NCBI GenBank assembly: GCA_949001935.1
Contig: CARJLX010000003.1
Coordinates: forward strand, 51,643-115,642
Direction: 5' to 3'
Source of the DNA: an uncultured Eubacteriales bacterium
GTDB taxonomy: Bacteria > Bacillota > Clostridia > Christensenellales > UBA1242
Length of the DNA: 64,000 bases
Part shown: positions 24,201-31,098 of the stretch, one piece after another
Position numbering within the stretch: position 1 is the stretch's first letter
How the letters are laid out: every line of letters begins with the position of its first letter
The notes under the pieces: generated by a model
Database searches by the model: none
What the model was told of the DNA's origin: nothing
Seen by the model: the letters and a program-made list of their open reading frames with translations, nothing else
Program-made: the position numbers and the translations under genes

Positions 24201-24864
24201 TCCAGTTGCTTTTGCAGGGCTTGTTGGTGACAACTATGGAACTATAAGCGAGTGTCAAAATAATGCTAGTTTTGAACTTCTTGTAGATGCGCCTAGAAAT
24301 AATATTCCATATCTATTCTACAGCGGAATCGCTCTTAGAAATTTAAAATTAGGCAATAACACAGGTTTGATAGCAAACTGTTTTTCAACTGGAGAAATTG
24401 AATTAACAGCCTTAAAGCTTAGCACAATAATTTGGGCAAGCGGAATTGTTGGAACGTCTACAAACAGCAGAATTTACAATTGCGGTGTGGATGGAAACAT
24501 AACAATTGGGCGTAGAGGAACGATAAGTTGCACATCTTATCTAGCAGGCGTTGTCTTGTATAGCAATAATTCAAATTTACAATATTGTTATAATAATGCA
24601 CGACTTAATAATTCAACCACTTCTCAAAATGTTGGCGGGATTGCATATATTATAGAAGGTGGCTCGGCTAAAGGCTTAGTAGAAACTTCTGGTCTTGCTT
24701 TGGTATATAGGGCAAGTTCTGTGACTAGTGAAAACTGTTATGCAGTTGAAGGAGTAGATGGTTTAACTTCTGTTACGCCTATACCTTTAGACATAGCAGC
24801 TTATAATGGCTATCGTTTAGTTGTTTCGCAAGACTTAAAAGCTTCTATAATTAAAAATAGTTAA
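15247..24864 (+). CDS. Giant (3205-residue) repeat-rich surface lipoprotein
   Basis: AAGGAG (15235-15240) precedes the ATG at 15247. The signal sequence ends in FTSC, giving lipidated Cys22. Most of the protein is a chain of beta-sandwich repeats of about 90-100 residues resembling fibronectin type III. They are marked by recurring W-x-x-V/L...Y-x-V/I-x-V/I strands (LSWTGVENANYDVYVSG, IRWRDGVGAINYVVSY, LSWNNVGEAGNTTYSIYVNG). Near residue 2820 the pattern changes: GTRENPYQI followed by an LDGRGHSI turn and GLUG-like units (FAGLVGDNYGTI) to the end, which suggests a terminal beta-helix. No enzyme motif, LPXTG or S-layer domain is seen. It resembles the giant gene at 43354. An adhesin or surface-structure role is inferred. 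Confidence 0.9.
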   Translation: MKKASVFSLFLMILSIFVFTSCAKKPNYSGAFTQEEFVYSIGQEVDFYNHLTLNGVEKDEVILTLTGDIATRTDNIFKMTSSGRGLLTAKKDNQTIASARVVVKNQFTIPQKITLNENGVITWDETYAIFDGEVVKAGGYKIMVGEVEIPLITNSFILPAFGSYSVKVKALGNGYCDDSEYSLVQTFEYGVMARVSNVQLVGENYLSGGAMTLSWTGVENANYDVYVSGIRIATNITTTSVGVNFANLGGGRSVEVQIVANDSRIVAEENKYFSSSYTFSIVKPTDLDIEYITENGEGYIRWRDGVGAINYVVSYTDLNNSNNSGYLDSQTLFKKNGFVYSSLEGLNGGIYDLRVQAKGGNNLGNFSCDGNIASISQIAKLDKTSYTYSFENDSLILNIRNNSYSNTYAININGKVNNTKSENGLIYQTNLSELNYGENIVKVKNLPDLENEDYQVTIGNYTTNKVVSSDFVEYKIFKLKEISNLTHSLVSTDSKFLFDKVEDADAYKISLKGVVIEENFIETLDGKIEMRVKNLEDYNPVDNNYNFVITAYRKDGSACEVSINKTISILDKPVKAEQQENGFFIWNSLGEEGIEYRYTIYNADKEYNQGSIYAENVLTQECKTQKLPFGYYIIKVWGISTDTNQYLDGDFGDKIANNYLQSNFYVYEQIQTPELELNYDDLDDSYKLTIENVEHATTYEIFLDGESIAVISPPDLTKENFVYRFASRFESQDDNRKEFNIQVIARVNATGDSTLHPQSRASELKVIRLEKPTFNVSDDETLTVNKTEGVSSVEIRQAGGIVNENGSFEISLKDVAGLKQTSFIYRAIERQENIVYLDSAEKIYTFQRLDVSTNLSFNNGEISYQNASHSNVEKYCIKIVLVNSGLGNKEIVIEPINQLNFNLNDYLENMRDDEEFYSLYAQCEAIQVSVMAYRLGYIDNGGVFYLPSAYSTVLNLTKLDSPKVEFDIENLILSWNNVGEAGNTTYSIYVNGNKLAEGITANIYSLSSLDFSTAKQIVVFAENSAYLSSAGSEKIEIRKFDAISTFNLSNDTLKIMSKIPSIDLDEVEYIVINGEQKSPSQSGEIILDLNSSVVDYSIKLIGKRPYKEGGIIKYFISSDIRNFKFYDLSYFDSNLTNQDQIISWNSLGEEFKGQAGQPLSYKMVIKNSEGLDLQVLQGLRDNTISLTDPRLFDLEPNSYNLEILSELVSYSITADKDGAVGYFGQKNFGTLNITKEKQLPTDYTYYLESTNSSNPIDKRIKGDLKIRWENIWGNERPLFDIDVKTGDDSIDKKLTNIKAGDNIYVLIVKIASLQLVENNTFYEFTLTNYVVNQFFTAGVVNIPVIVHSGENIPSNTTNLSLRRLANVENLRLAPDGVLSYYSYMATNYVIELTMGGKTQYIQTNQTSINLWDNIDSFEGIKNFTGRYSIKVLADAESGAIPANMADEDKDKFQIDGYRMIGASQVYVENNGNIKIYITEADKQYILSGLTFDAIYQGVQKSFEPRYDDKEDVYIFSTNEFIELFEDEMKNASNGRLEFEIIVKNAECVNSAGKTFSFNYSLENENTLFAKREKMIVNGELKTQKDRDYLVVLGDVENTTGLWIELRYMREVIPETPEGEEAQPEYEEVIEKLAISGDDIRGYWIEKQDGSSYFSKILPSLTDAESCFALDVTEVLKNLGAGTYTFYISRIAKDANGEITQYGRAERVFYKLQEVNTNSIRLVDESLLWIGVDDKDATGYYINFYSRDNENYTLVNKVEINSATSYNLTEIIKTASSGNYITLTAISLTEGKLASKETPRYIVGRYETPSTLEVQEGVLQYAKESIANMELLNDISENYGSFNNLAEKIAGKVYKTPFNFTANNIDKIIVSLAFEDITQGGRTYYVTMKGVDLLASSFKNLDFESGSIRVTYYNALERIRDYFSNNAHAYAGQMVNLASSILNSSFGLAGSITLFDDHGEQVPSGNYKVSIRQEGSGFDEVNNEGMIPSNYSTSTSLQVLQTPNIQLHRTSSNNSNIYYLSFKPIDINGLPARHYVINLRFKNTVKEYSIRNIGEEEDNWQLYYEEGKSFALQTNIKDGYITINLSNDFARKVPDLDETPRDVAIYAVGDDYSLNSKTDTISMTILSFDYSSIKLKRGEMKWNATSGDQGTLVGFKHANSSPEIQAITTRSRTLNLSASGRYEYVIFMALGGISNNSVVVDSERYILQNVYKRYLPSVSVVNGGFAISNDIYEDRNIIDYLEFDISNNMSKLYKSLERTSTSNASLLEYLPGELEGEKDASIFYFKSIGNTISDDVKFQAIAKDEYNQDAGENIVNVDGDYILTLGDNDTRMILTSSILNVDAKMLPTIEDAIIDEDKIIWNINNQNLPELAEGYTIVYSVKVMAYQNQEEVSAFMNLGTFYTTSSLFPTKLVPFQENYPYYSISITTVGCSEVSQDNPNAIKTIDGKYIALSNSRYADDANSYALSSIERVYGNKHIVKLADIAEARIDEQGILIKYTGWISKSAINFKVVDRDGTEIKGEFFGKDESNVLKDDYYHYTEGEAKAEYSRIWFKPDEKGLSFEHGPYRFTIYAYKKDSQNWWTIPGNEDNVIASNEISLDQEIYKLRRVYKNDLVFTYNVDSNNYTLDFSRYFRNSEISYTSAYVKIQMSVAKTEENNLQVEITNENPILTIVKGEELAYNNGILILTGEESVSFKTIHNTSFSSPYTYIDSISDGSENIEFKLSSFGKDSSVEWDNENKIFKWNDTGFEPNNNYIIKLTYQDKSTEVSNIITVDKLELLNYQPQKMGTIEKVEVFVRSESFALFSSALEMTGEFKFNLFAGGEGTRENPYQISEGEQFKNIQLRNTSEQEYYFVLTQDIKIVIEQNDEQGFVINDAFYGNLDGRGHSILFEIRNSGDMTMISHYLPGSRNATETQCDFTKGVSLFKSVANSATIQNLNLNIDVELISIQEGTLIAPITQTNFGKITNINIISITSNLSLGDVSRVPVAFAGLVGDNYGTISECQNNASFELLVDAPRNNIPYLFYSGIALRNLKLGNNTGLIANCFSTGEIELTALKLSTIIWASGIVGTSTNSRIYNCGVDGNITIGRRGTISCTSYLAGVVLYSNNSNLQYCYNNARLNNSTTSQNVGGIAYIIEGGSAKGLVETSGLALVYRASSVTSENCYAVEGVDGLTSVTPIPLDIAAYNGYRLVVSQDLKASIIKNS

Positions 24865-24911
24865 AATACAAAAAATGTCATTTTTCGATAGATAAAATCA
24901 TATATAAGAAC

Positions 24912-25799
24912 ATGAAAAGATTTTCTAGCTTAGTATTGATTTTGCTGATGACAATCTGCAGTTTAATAACCTTCTCAGCATGTCGCGAGAAGGTTATTTT
25001 GCCCTCTTCGGCTATAACACTTGGCATGGCAATGAATAATGATGGAAGCATAACACAAGAATTAGACTTTTCTTTTCAGACCGAAAATCTTAAGAATCAA
25101 AATGTAAAGCCTAATTTAATAGAAGAAGCCAAAGGTAATTTGCTTTCTGCTGTCAATGTTGTGCGTAATGAATTCTATTTAACACTTTTAGTCACTTATT
25201 CATTAAATCCAAATCCGGCTTATAAAATCAGCGAGGCGGTTGTTGTTTCGCAGACACGATATTATGAAAAAAGTGATAGTATAGGATTTGTTATTGAATA
25301 TAGAGATTTTGATACATGGCAATTTTATCAAAATGGTGGAAAAAGTGAGGAAGAAAATGATGGAGATTCACAAAAAACAAAAATAAACTTTTTTACTCAA
25401 ACCTCCTCAGAAGGAAAGTTTCCATTTTCTGTGGACTTTATTCAGGCAGATGAAAGCGTCACAACCATAGGCGAGCGTTATCAAAAGTTATACAAAAATG
25501 CATATAATTTAACTTTGCCAAATGATGTTGTCAATAAGCTTGATACTCCAAGTTTTGTTTATGATTATGCAACACCATTTGCCAACCTAGACAGTAATGC
25601 TGATTTAAAGGTACAAACCAATGGATTGTATCACAATGTTTGGATTAGAGATTTAAGTAACTTTAAAGATGCAACAATCAAATTAACAAGCACAGTAATT
25701 TATACGGGCTGGTGGTATTTAAGTCTACTGGTGGGAGTAATTATAATATTTGTAATTTGCTTGGCTGGAGCTAAAATATATAAAATAAAAAGGGGATAG
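24912..25799 (+). CDS. Lipoprotein or signal-bearing protein with C-terminal membrane anchor
   Basis: 295 residues. The signal sequence ends in lipobox FSAC (Cys24). A globular outer domain (about 30-255) is followed by a transmembrane helix (about 266-288) and a short basic tail (KIYKIKRG). It would thus be held at both ends. No Shine-Dalgarno site is evident and a TATATA lies just before the ATG, so it may be leaderless, though I find no good -35. It sits 47 bases after the giant lipoprotein gene and may work with it. I do not recognise a family. The terminator overlaps its stop. Confidence 0.8.
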   Translation: MKRFSSLVLILLMTICSLITFSACREKVILPSSAITLGMAMNNDGSITQELDFSFQTENLKNQNVKPNLIEEAKGNLLSAVNVVRNEFYLTLLVTYSLNPNPAYKISEAVVVSQTRYYEKSDSIGFVIEYRDFDTWQFYQNGGKSEEENDGDSQKTKINFFTQTSSEGKFPFSVDFIQADESVTTIGERYQKLYKNAYNLTLPNDVVNKLDTPSFVYDYATPFANLDSNADLKVQTNGLYHNVWIRDLSNFKDATIKLTSTVIYTGWWYLSLLVGVIIIFVICLAGAKIYKIKRG

Positions 25800-25809
25800 C
25801 CCCTTTTTT
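25787..25809 (+). terminator. Intrinsic terminator overlapping the stop codon
   Basis: AAAAAGGGG-ATAG-CCCCTTTTTT; the TAG in the loop is the upstream stop codon. Confidence 0.9.
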
Positions 25810-25810
25810 C

Positions 25811-25839
25811 TTTACAAAAATATAAAACTTTGCTATCAT
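25811..25839 (+). promoter_or_regulatory. Promoter of engB, leaderless
   Basis: TTTACA (25811-25816), 17-bp spacer, TATCAT (25834-25839), then AAGTTT and the ATG at 25846. It begins right after the previous terminator. Confidence 0.7.
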
Positions 25840-25845
25840 AAGTTT

Positions 25846-26436
25846 ATGAAAATTATTAAAGCGGTATATAAAACCAGTGCGGTTGATAAAAAAGGGCTTT
25901 TAAATGATGGTTTGCCAGAGTTTGCTTTTGTTGGACGAAGTAATGTTGGCAAATCCTCTTTGATCAATTCTTTAGTAGGACAAAAACGCCTTGCCAAAAC
26001 CTCATCAACGGCAGGCTTAACAAAGATGGTAAATTATTTTGAAATAAATGATAACTTTCGTTTTGTTGATCTTCCAGGCTATGGTTTTGCAAAAGTTGGC
26101 AAAGGCCGTCTTGATGTTTGGGCATCTCTTATGGCAGAATATTTGGAGGGTTCACAAAGTTTATTGACAGTTTTTATTTTATTAGATTGCCGAATAGTGC
26201 CAACCAATTTAGATAAAGATATGATAACATATTTGATTTATCATAACATTCCATTTAGGCTTATTGCAACAAAATGTGATAAACTTTCTAAAAGTGCATT
26301 AAATAAAGCGATAGATATTATTGCAAAAGAGCTTAATGTTAGGAAAGAAATTATAATTCCTACAAGCAGTTCAAACAGACAAGGTGTTGATAAACTTTTG
26401 GAATATATGGATGCTGTGCTCGAGGCTAATAAATAA
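25846..26436 (+). CDS. engB: Ribosome-assembly GTPase EngB/YsxC
   Basis: 196 residues, normal length. It acts in late 50S subunit assembly. G1 GRSNVGKS (30-37), the switch region TSSTAGLTK, G3 DLPGYG (75-80) and G4 TKCD (about 148-151) are all present. It is first in a two-gene operon and its stop overlaps the next start (TAATG). The mRNA should be leaderless. Confidence 0.96.
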   Translation: MKIIKAVYKTSAVDKKGLLNDGLPEFAFVGRSNVGKSSLINSLVGQKRLAKTSSTAGLTKMVNYFEINDNFRFVDLPGYGFAKVGKGRLDVWASLMAEYLEGSQSLLTVFILLDCRIVPTNLDKDMITYLIYHNIPFRLIATKCDKLSKSALNKAIDIIAKELNVRKEIIIPTSSSNRQGVDKLLEYMDAVLEANK

Positions 26437-27674
26437 TGAAAGATAAAATCAGGTTAGAGATAACAGATTATGGTTATAGTGGAGAGGGTGTAGGTAGAAA
26501 TAAAAATAAAGTTTGTTTTGTTCCCTACACTTTAAAGGGGGAAATGGTCGAAGGAGAAGTGATTAAAAATACCTCATCTTTTTGTAGACTTAAATTAACA
26601 AAGGTTTTGTCACCTTCTCCTAAACGAATTAATGCACCATGTCCAAATTTTTCTAAATGTGGAGGCTGTGCATTTCAAAATCTTGCATATGAAGACGAAC
26701 TGGAAATAAAAAAAGATATAATAAAAAAACAATTAGAAAAAGTTGGGTTTTCTAGCAATTTTGAAATTATTGAATCAACAAATTTCTATGGCTATCGAAA
26801 CAAAATCAAATTATTTTGCAAAGATGAAAGTCTAGCATTATTTGAAGAGGGAAGTAAAAATTTGGTTTCAATAGATAGATGTTTGTTGGTGGAAGATGAG
26901 TTAAATGAAGCCATAAAAAAAGTGCAAACTTTTATAACTGCAAAAAAAATTAGTAACAATTTGGAGAATGTTTATATAAGAAGACAGGGATATAATTTGC
27001 TTGTTTGGTTTAAATTTTTCAAGCCTTTCAAGTTAGATTTCGCAGGACTTCAAATAATGCTTGGTGCAAGAAGTGGAATTTATTCATCTGTTGGAAAAGC
27101 TAAACCTAAGCATGAAAGTGGAATAAAGATTTTAAGAGCAAATGAATTTGGGCTAGAGTGTGAGTTTGAAGTTGACGCTTTTCATCAGGTTAACAATCAA
27201 ATATGTGAGGCATTGTATAAAGAAGCAATACTGAATATACTTGGTAATAAGGTGATAAATGCATATTCAGGAGCAGGTGTATTGAGTGGCATTATTGCTA
27301 AGCAAGGCAAAACTGTTTATGGAATAGAACTTGGCGAGGCAGAACACAGAAGTGCAGAAAGATTAAAAGAGAGAAATCAACTTTCAAAGTTATATAATAT
27401 CAAGGGCGATTGTGCGGAGGTCATTGGGAATTTAATTTCAAGTGATCTTAAAACACTTATTATCGACCCACCACGAGCAGGTGTAGATAAACGCGTATGC
27501 CAAGCAATTAATGAGTCTAATATACAAAGAGTGATATATATTTCTTGCGAAAGTTCAACTTTAGTGCGAGATATTTTGAGAATGAGTAATTATAAAATCA
27601 AATCTGCGAAGTTGTTTGATATGTTCCCACGAACTGGCAGTATAGAAGTTTTGTGCGTGTTAGAGCCAAGATAA
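26436..27674 (+). CDS. rlmD: TrmA/RlmD-family 23S rRNA (uracil-5-)-methyltransferase
   Basis: 412 residues. An N-terminal TRAM domain (about 1-55) is followed by the iron-sulfur cysteines CPNFSKCGGC and a later Cys (IDRC), then a SAM-binding core (NAYSGAGVLSG), IDPPRAGVD, and the catalytic SCESSTLVRD Cys. The family makes 5-methyluridine in rRNA; RlmD/RlmCD is the likely type but the exact position cannot be told. It is translationally coupled to engB by a TAATG overlap. Two ribosome-maturation genes in one operon is sensible. Confidence 0.9.
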   Translation: MKDKIRLEITDYGYSGEGVGRNKNKVCFVPYTLKGEMVEGEVIKNTSSFCRLKLTKVLSPSPKRINAPCPNFSKCGGCAFQNLAYEDELEIKKDIIKKQLEKVGFSSNFEIIESTNFYGYRNKIKLFCKDESLALFEEGSKNLVSIDRCLLVEDELNEAIKKVQTFITAKKISNNLENVYIRRQGYNLLVWFKFFKPFKLDFAGLQIMLGARSGIYSSVGKAKPKHESGIKILRANEFGLECEFEVDAFHQVNNQICEALYKEAILNILGNKVINAYSGAGVLSGIIAKQGKTVYGIELGEAEHRSAERLKERNQLSKLYNIKGDCAEVIGNLISSDLKTLIIDPPRAGVDKRVCQAINESNIQRVIYISCESSTLVRDILRMSNYKIKSAKLFDMFPRTGSIEVLCVLEPR

Positions 27675-27696
27675 TTTAAAAATGAAGTTAGTTTAT

Positions 27697-27725
27697 TTGA
27701 AAAAATCAAACAAATTATGTATACT
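27697..27725 (+). promoter_or_regulatory. Promoter of the 186-residue protein gene
   Basis: TTGAAA (27697-27702), 17-bp spacer, TATACT (27720-27725); the ATG at 27743 has a normal AGGAGA site. Confidence 0.7.
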
Positions 27726-27742
27726 ATTTATAGGAGAATAAA

Positions 27743-28303
27743 ATGGAGTACAAGGATTTTTATGATAGAAAGAAAGCTATGGAGGAGTTTAAGATATTCC
27801 GTAATAAATTGAATGATGCTATAGATAATCCAAGAGGTGAAAGTTTTTCAAGTTTATTTGAAGGGTTAAAAAAACAGGCTGTTAATGGTGATGTTGTGGC
27901 TCAAGATGTGCTTGCATATTTTTATCGTGATGGAGCAGGGCGTCAACTGCAAGAGGATTACATCAAATATATGTACTGGGAAATTTTAGCAGGGGCGAAT
28001 GGCAACATGTTTGCAATAGATAAGCTTCAGTTTTTTATGGGGTATGCTTATGACACTATTGTAAATGATAACGACTTTGGACTTATGAAATATAGGTGTA
28101 AAATAGACGAATATAATTATATATTTGTTATCGGTCAAAAAATTTGTGAAGAAATTGTTAAAAATTTAAACATTTCAGCTCAAAATCTTGTTGAAGAAAG
28201 GGACAGATACAATCCATATAGACCAGAGCATTTTAGGGATTTACGTAAAGCTGTAGATAATGCTTTACCACAAGTTATTGAAAATATGAAAAAACAGGCA
28301 TGA
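27743..28303 (+). CDS. Cytosolic helical protein, weakly Sel1-repeat-like
   Basis: 186 residues without signal or membrane segment. Residues about 40-95 (LKKQAVNGDVVAQDVLAYFY ... YWEILAGANGN) have the spacing of one or two Sel1/TPR-like helical repeats, with the A-x-x-G-x-x-x-A-Q pattern. The remainder is helical and charged. No enzyme motif. It is its own transcription unit between a promoter and a terminator. Function unknown; a protein-interaction role would fit the repeat pattern. Confidence 0.8.
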   Translation: MEYKDFYDRKKAMEEFKIFRNKLNDAIDNPRGESFSSLFEGLKKQAVNGDVVAQDVLAYFYRDGAGRQLQEDYIKYMYWEILAGANGNMFAIDKLQFFMGYAYDTIVNDNDFGLMKYRCKIDEYNYIFVIGQKICEEIVKNLNISAQNLVEERDRYNPYRPEHFRDLRKAVDNALPQVIENMKKQA

Positions 28304-28320
28304 GCCTGTTTTATTTTTTT
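28290..28320. terminator. Terminator at convergent gene ends
   Basis: AAAACAGGC-ATGA-GCCTGTTTT followed by a T-rich tract on the plus strand. The TGA in the loop is the stop of the upstream gene. A weaker A/T flank may let it act in both directions. Confidence 0.8.
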
Positions 28321-29558
28321 CTTCCTAAAATAAAATTATCTTCCGTTCGACTTCGAAGAGTTTTTACTGGATGCTCTTTATCTTGTACGCGATAATCTTC
28401 TTTAAACCGATCTATATGTTCAACAATAACTTTATGTCCAGATTCTTCCTCTGGCTTTGCATTGACCTTGTTTTGATACTTAAAGAAATTTGCATTGTCT
28501 GGGACTTTTGCTATATCAATATAACCTTCTCTATCTGCTGTTAAGGTGACTGTTCTACCCAACACGCTTCTAACATATTCCTTGTTATTGTGGAAAGATA
28601 TAAGGTCTGGGAATTCTCCACCAGGTATAATATCGTTCCAATCCTTATTTTCATAAGTTCTTAACATTTTTACAGCTTGATGAAGATGTGCAAGTTCTTG
28701 TTCAAAAAGCATTTCCCATATTTGTTTAATATTTTTGTCTGTTTCATCATTAAGCATTGAGTAGTAAAGATAACATTCCACATATTCGTGCATAAGCATG
28801 TCCTCGCACATCGAAGCGTTAGGATCTATTAATGAACCATAATGTGAAACATGTTGTTCTTCCACCATAGCTATTTCCGTGTATAATTCTCTACCTTTAG
28901 CATTCTTATAAAATGCTCCTAAATTCATATAGTAGTTCATAGTTTGTTGCTCAGCCGCAGTTATAATCATTACATCACATTTTGTTATTGGGTCGGCTTT
29001 GTGATTGTCAATAGAATTTTTTATGCTGTCATAAGGGTGGCGGTGATGAGCTATTGTAGGTCGTCCAGGCATAATTTCTGTATAATCACCAACATACTTT
29101 TCTGCATGCTCACCCATATCTGTTTCAAGTAAATTTGCATAACGATAAAGGTGGTCAAAGTCTTCCAATAGAGCAAAATTTAATGCTTCTTTAACATGTT
29201 TATCTTTTGCACGTTGAGCCAAAATTGCAGTTAAGTCAACGGCTAATTGTTCATACCCAATTGTAGTTTCTAGTAAGTTTTCATCAATAGGTTTTAACCC
29301 TGCAATAAGCTTTTGTTGTTGCTGTTCGCTTCTTCTAATTAATGCAACCTCTCGTCTAACATCATTGTTGTCTGCATGTCGATTAAAATGATGCTTGCTC
29401 CAAACAGCTTCATATTCGGTTCCATTCATTAATATACAACGCACTCGTGTGAAAGGATCAACTTCATTTTTGTTGTAAGGCTTTGGGGATAAAGTTTTCC
29501 AATTCATAATAATGCTTTCCATCTTCTTTGGTTTTTCTTTGAATGGGTTAAATGCCAT
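28311..29558 (-). CDS. Ferritin-like protein with three Glu...ExxH helix pairs
   Basis: 415 residues from the ATG at 29558, which has GGAGG 5 bases upstream; the longer frame begins at a TTG without support. Three helix pairs each carry a ferritin-type ligand set: Glu103 with EDFDH (132-136), Glu203 with EEQH (233-236), and HEYVE (257-261) with FEQELAH (285-291). Ordinary ferritin-like proteins have two such pairs per four-helix bundle. Here the odd number suggests one full bundle plus an extra half, or dimer completion. No signal peptide. Likely a di-metal (iron or manganese) protein in peroxide or iron handling; substrate unknown. The C-terminal 90 residues have no recognised domain. Confidence 0.8.
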   Translation of the reverse strand: MAFNPFKEKPKKMESIIMNWKTLSPKPYNKNEVDPFTRVRCILMNGTEYEAVWSKHHFNRHADNNDVRREVALIRRSEQQQQKLIAGLKPIDENLLETTIGYEQLAVDLTAILAQRAKDKHVKEALNFALLEDFDHLYRYANLLETDMGEHAEKYVGDYTEIMPGRPTIAHHRHPYDSIKNSIDNHKADPITKCDVMIITAAEQQTMNYYMNLGAFYKNAKGRELYTEIAMVEEQHVSHYGSLIDPNASMCEDMLMHEYVECYLYYSMLNDETDKNIKQIWEMLFEQELAHLHQAVKMLRTYENKDWNDIIPGGEFPDLISFHNNKEYVRSVLGRTVTLTADREGYIDIAKVPDNANFFKYQNKVNAKPEEESGHKVIVEHIDRFKEDYRVQDKEHPVKTLRSRTEDNFILGRKK

Positions 29559-29648
29559 AAATACCTCCAACCCAATTTTAAACTTATTTTGATACTTTTA
29601 TACAATTTAGTTTTTAGCAAAAATATTTGTCTTAGCATAAAAGATATT

Positions 29649-30128
29649 ATGATAAAAGAATATAACAGACAAGAAGCAATAGAGTATGCAAGAAAATGGG
29701 CATTATCATCAAATCCAGATTTCTATCATTTCGGTGGGATAGGCGGAGATTGTACAAATTTTATCTCACAATGTCTTTTAGCCGGTGGTGGAAAAATGAA
29801 TTTTGACAAAATAAAAGGTTGGTATTATGTTGATGTAGACAACCGTTCGCCAAGCTGGACATCGGTTGCCTATCTTCAAAATTTTTTGTTGAATAACAAA
29901 AGCATAGGTCCTTTTGCAAAAATAGAAAATTTAAATAATTTGCAAGAAGGTGATTTAATCCAACTTAGACAAAATCCTTCGCATTTCAATCATACAGTGA
30001 TAATAACAAGAAAAATGGGAAATCAAATATATGTTTGTGCCCACTCAAATGATGCTTTAGATAAACCATTGTCAAGTTATTCATTCTTGCAGGCATTGGG
30101 TTTACATATAGAAGGAGTTAAAGTTTAA
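29649..30128 (+). CDS. Amidase_6-type (putative amidase domain) protein
   Basis: 159 residues from the ATG at 29649. EYNRQEAIEYARKWALSSNP, then GDCTNFISQCLLAGGG with the probable catalytic Cys, WYY, SWTSVAYLQNFLL and a late FNHTVIITR with the catalytic-type His, match the Amidase_6 (PF12671) family. That family is an NlpC/P60-like papain-fold group often found in spore-formers. No signal peptide is seen. A TAAAAG lies just upstream of the ATG, so this may also be leaderless. It diverges from the ferritin-like gene. Substrate unknown; peptidoglycan or peptide amides are possible. Confidence 0.85.
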   Translation: MIKEYNRQEAIEYARKWALSSNPDFYHFGGIGGDCTNFISQCLLAGGGKMNFDKIKGWYYVDVDNRSPSWTSVAYLQNFLLNNKSIGPFAKIENLNNLQEGDLIQLRQNPSHFNHTVIITRKMGNQIYVCAHSNDALDKPLSSYSFLQALGLHIEGVKV

Positions 30129-30151
30129 AATATCAATTGAGTAAAAAACGC

Positions 30152-30180
30152 TTGCAATTGTGGACGACCTATAGTATAAT
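30152..30180 (+). promoter_or_regulatory. Promoter of tRNA-Leu
   Basis: TTGCAA (30152-30157), 17-bp spacer, TATAAT (30175-30180), 23 bases before the tRNA. Confidence 0.75.
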
Positions 30181-30203
30181 ACTCACATAACAAAAAAGTA
30201 TGT

Positions 30204-30285
30204 GCGGATATGGTGGAATGGCAGACACGCTGGATTTAGGTTCCAGTCCGAAAGGGTGCAGGTTCAACTCCTGTTATCCGCACCA
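30204..30285 (+). tRNA. tRNA-Leu (TAG)
   Basis: Acceptor GCGGATA with TATCCGC, anticodon stem CTGGA/TCCAG with loop TTTAGGT (anticodon TAG), T arm GCAGG-TTCAACT-CCTGT, discriminator A and encoded CCA. Confidence 0.93.
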
Positions 30286-30320
30286 TTTTGATTGAGGATG
30301 ATAAGTAGGAGGAAATAATT

Positions 30321-30905
30321 ATGAATAATGAACTTGTTCCAATTATAGAAAGTATTGACGATAATAAATTGGTTGCTACTGCAAAAACTGTTTATAGAGA
30401 TTGTATTATGCTTGTTATTAAACATGCAATTGAGAATAAATTTTTATACTTGCATAATAAAAAGTTCGGCTGGAATGTTTTGGTTCAAGGTGGAATTGAA
30501 GAGGGCGAGAATGCTTTTATTTCTGCTATTCGAGAAATGACAGAGGAAACGGGCTATTATGATATTAAGAGTATAACAAAATTAGATTTTGAAATGGATA
30601 ATGTCTATTATGCTGCTCATAAAAATCAAAATCGTTATGCAATTATCAAAACTTTCTATATTGAATTGAACAGTTTGAAGCAGATTGAACATGAGGACGA
30701 ATCAGAAACATTATTTGATACTTATGAAAATCTATATGATATATTTGATGCTCCATTCAGACATCATTATTATTTATTAGGCATAGCAACTGGGAAACAA
30801 CAAAATATTGATAGTAAAAATCAATCAAAGTTGGGAAATCTTGATTTGGTTAATCATAAAGTGACATATCGAAAAATTAATGATAAACCAAACTCATCAA
30901 ATTAA
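30321..30905 (+). CDS. Nudix hydrolase
   Basis: 194 residues, with AGGAGG before the ATG. A complete Nudix box is present: GGIEEGENAFISAIREMTEE then TGY (about residues 55-77), giving the metal-binding REMTEE. The family hydrolyses nucleoside diphosphates linked to another group; substrate unknown. No terminator separates it from tRNA-Leu 35 bases upstream, so it may be co-transcribed with the tRNA and released by tRNA processing. Confidence 0.92.
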   Translation: MNNELVPIIESIDDNKLVATAKTVYRDCIMLVIKHAIENKFLYLHNKKFGWNVLVQGGIEEGENAFISAIREMTEETGYYDIKSITKLDFEMDNVYYAAHKNQNRYAIIKTFYIELNSLKQIEHEDESETLFDTYENLYDIFDAPFRHHYYLLGIATGKQQNIDSKNQSKLGNLDLVNHKVTYRKINDKPNSSN

Positions 30906-30956
30906 ATTTTTGAATTATTATTTGTTGAAAAATTAATACAAAATTAATATTAAAAC

Positions 30957-30987
30957 AAAAAAGAGAGTTTAAATAACTCTCTTTTTT
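30957..30987 (+). terminator. Intrinsic terminator of the Nudix gene
   Basis: AAGAGAGTT and AACTCTCTT form a 9-bp stem followed by T residues; it sits back-to-back with tRNA-Ile and may serve both strands. Confidence 0.85.
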
Positions 30988-30988
30988 A

Positions 30989-31065
30989 TGGTTGGGATGA
31001 GTGGACTCGAACCACCGACCCCCACCTTATCAGGGTGGTGCTCTAACCGACTGAGCTACATCCCA
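30989..31065 (-). tRNA. tRNA-Ile (GAT)
   Basis: Minus-strand cloverleaf: acceptor TGGGATG with CATCCCA, anticodon GAT, T arm GGTGG-TTCGAGT-CCACT, discriminator A, encoded CCA at 30989-30991. Confidence 0.95.
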
Positions 31066-31098
31066 TTAATAAATGCTGAAAATTTCAGCCTTTAATCT

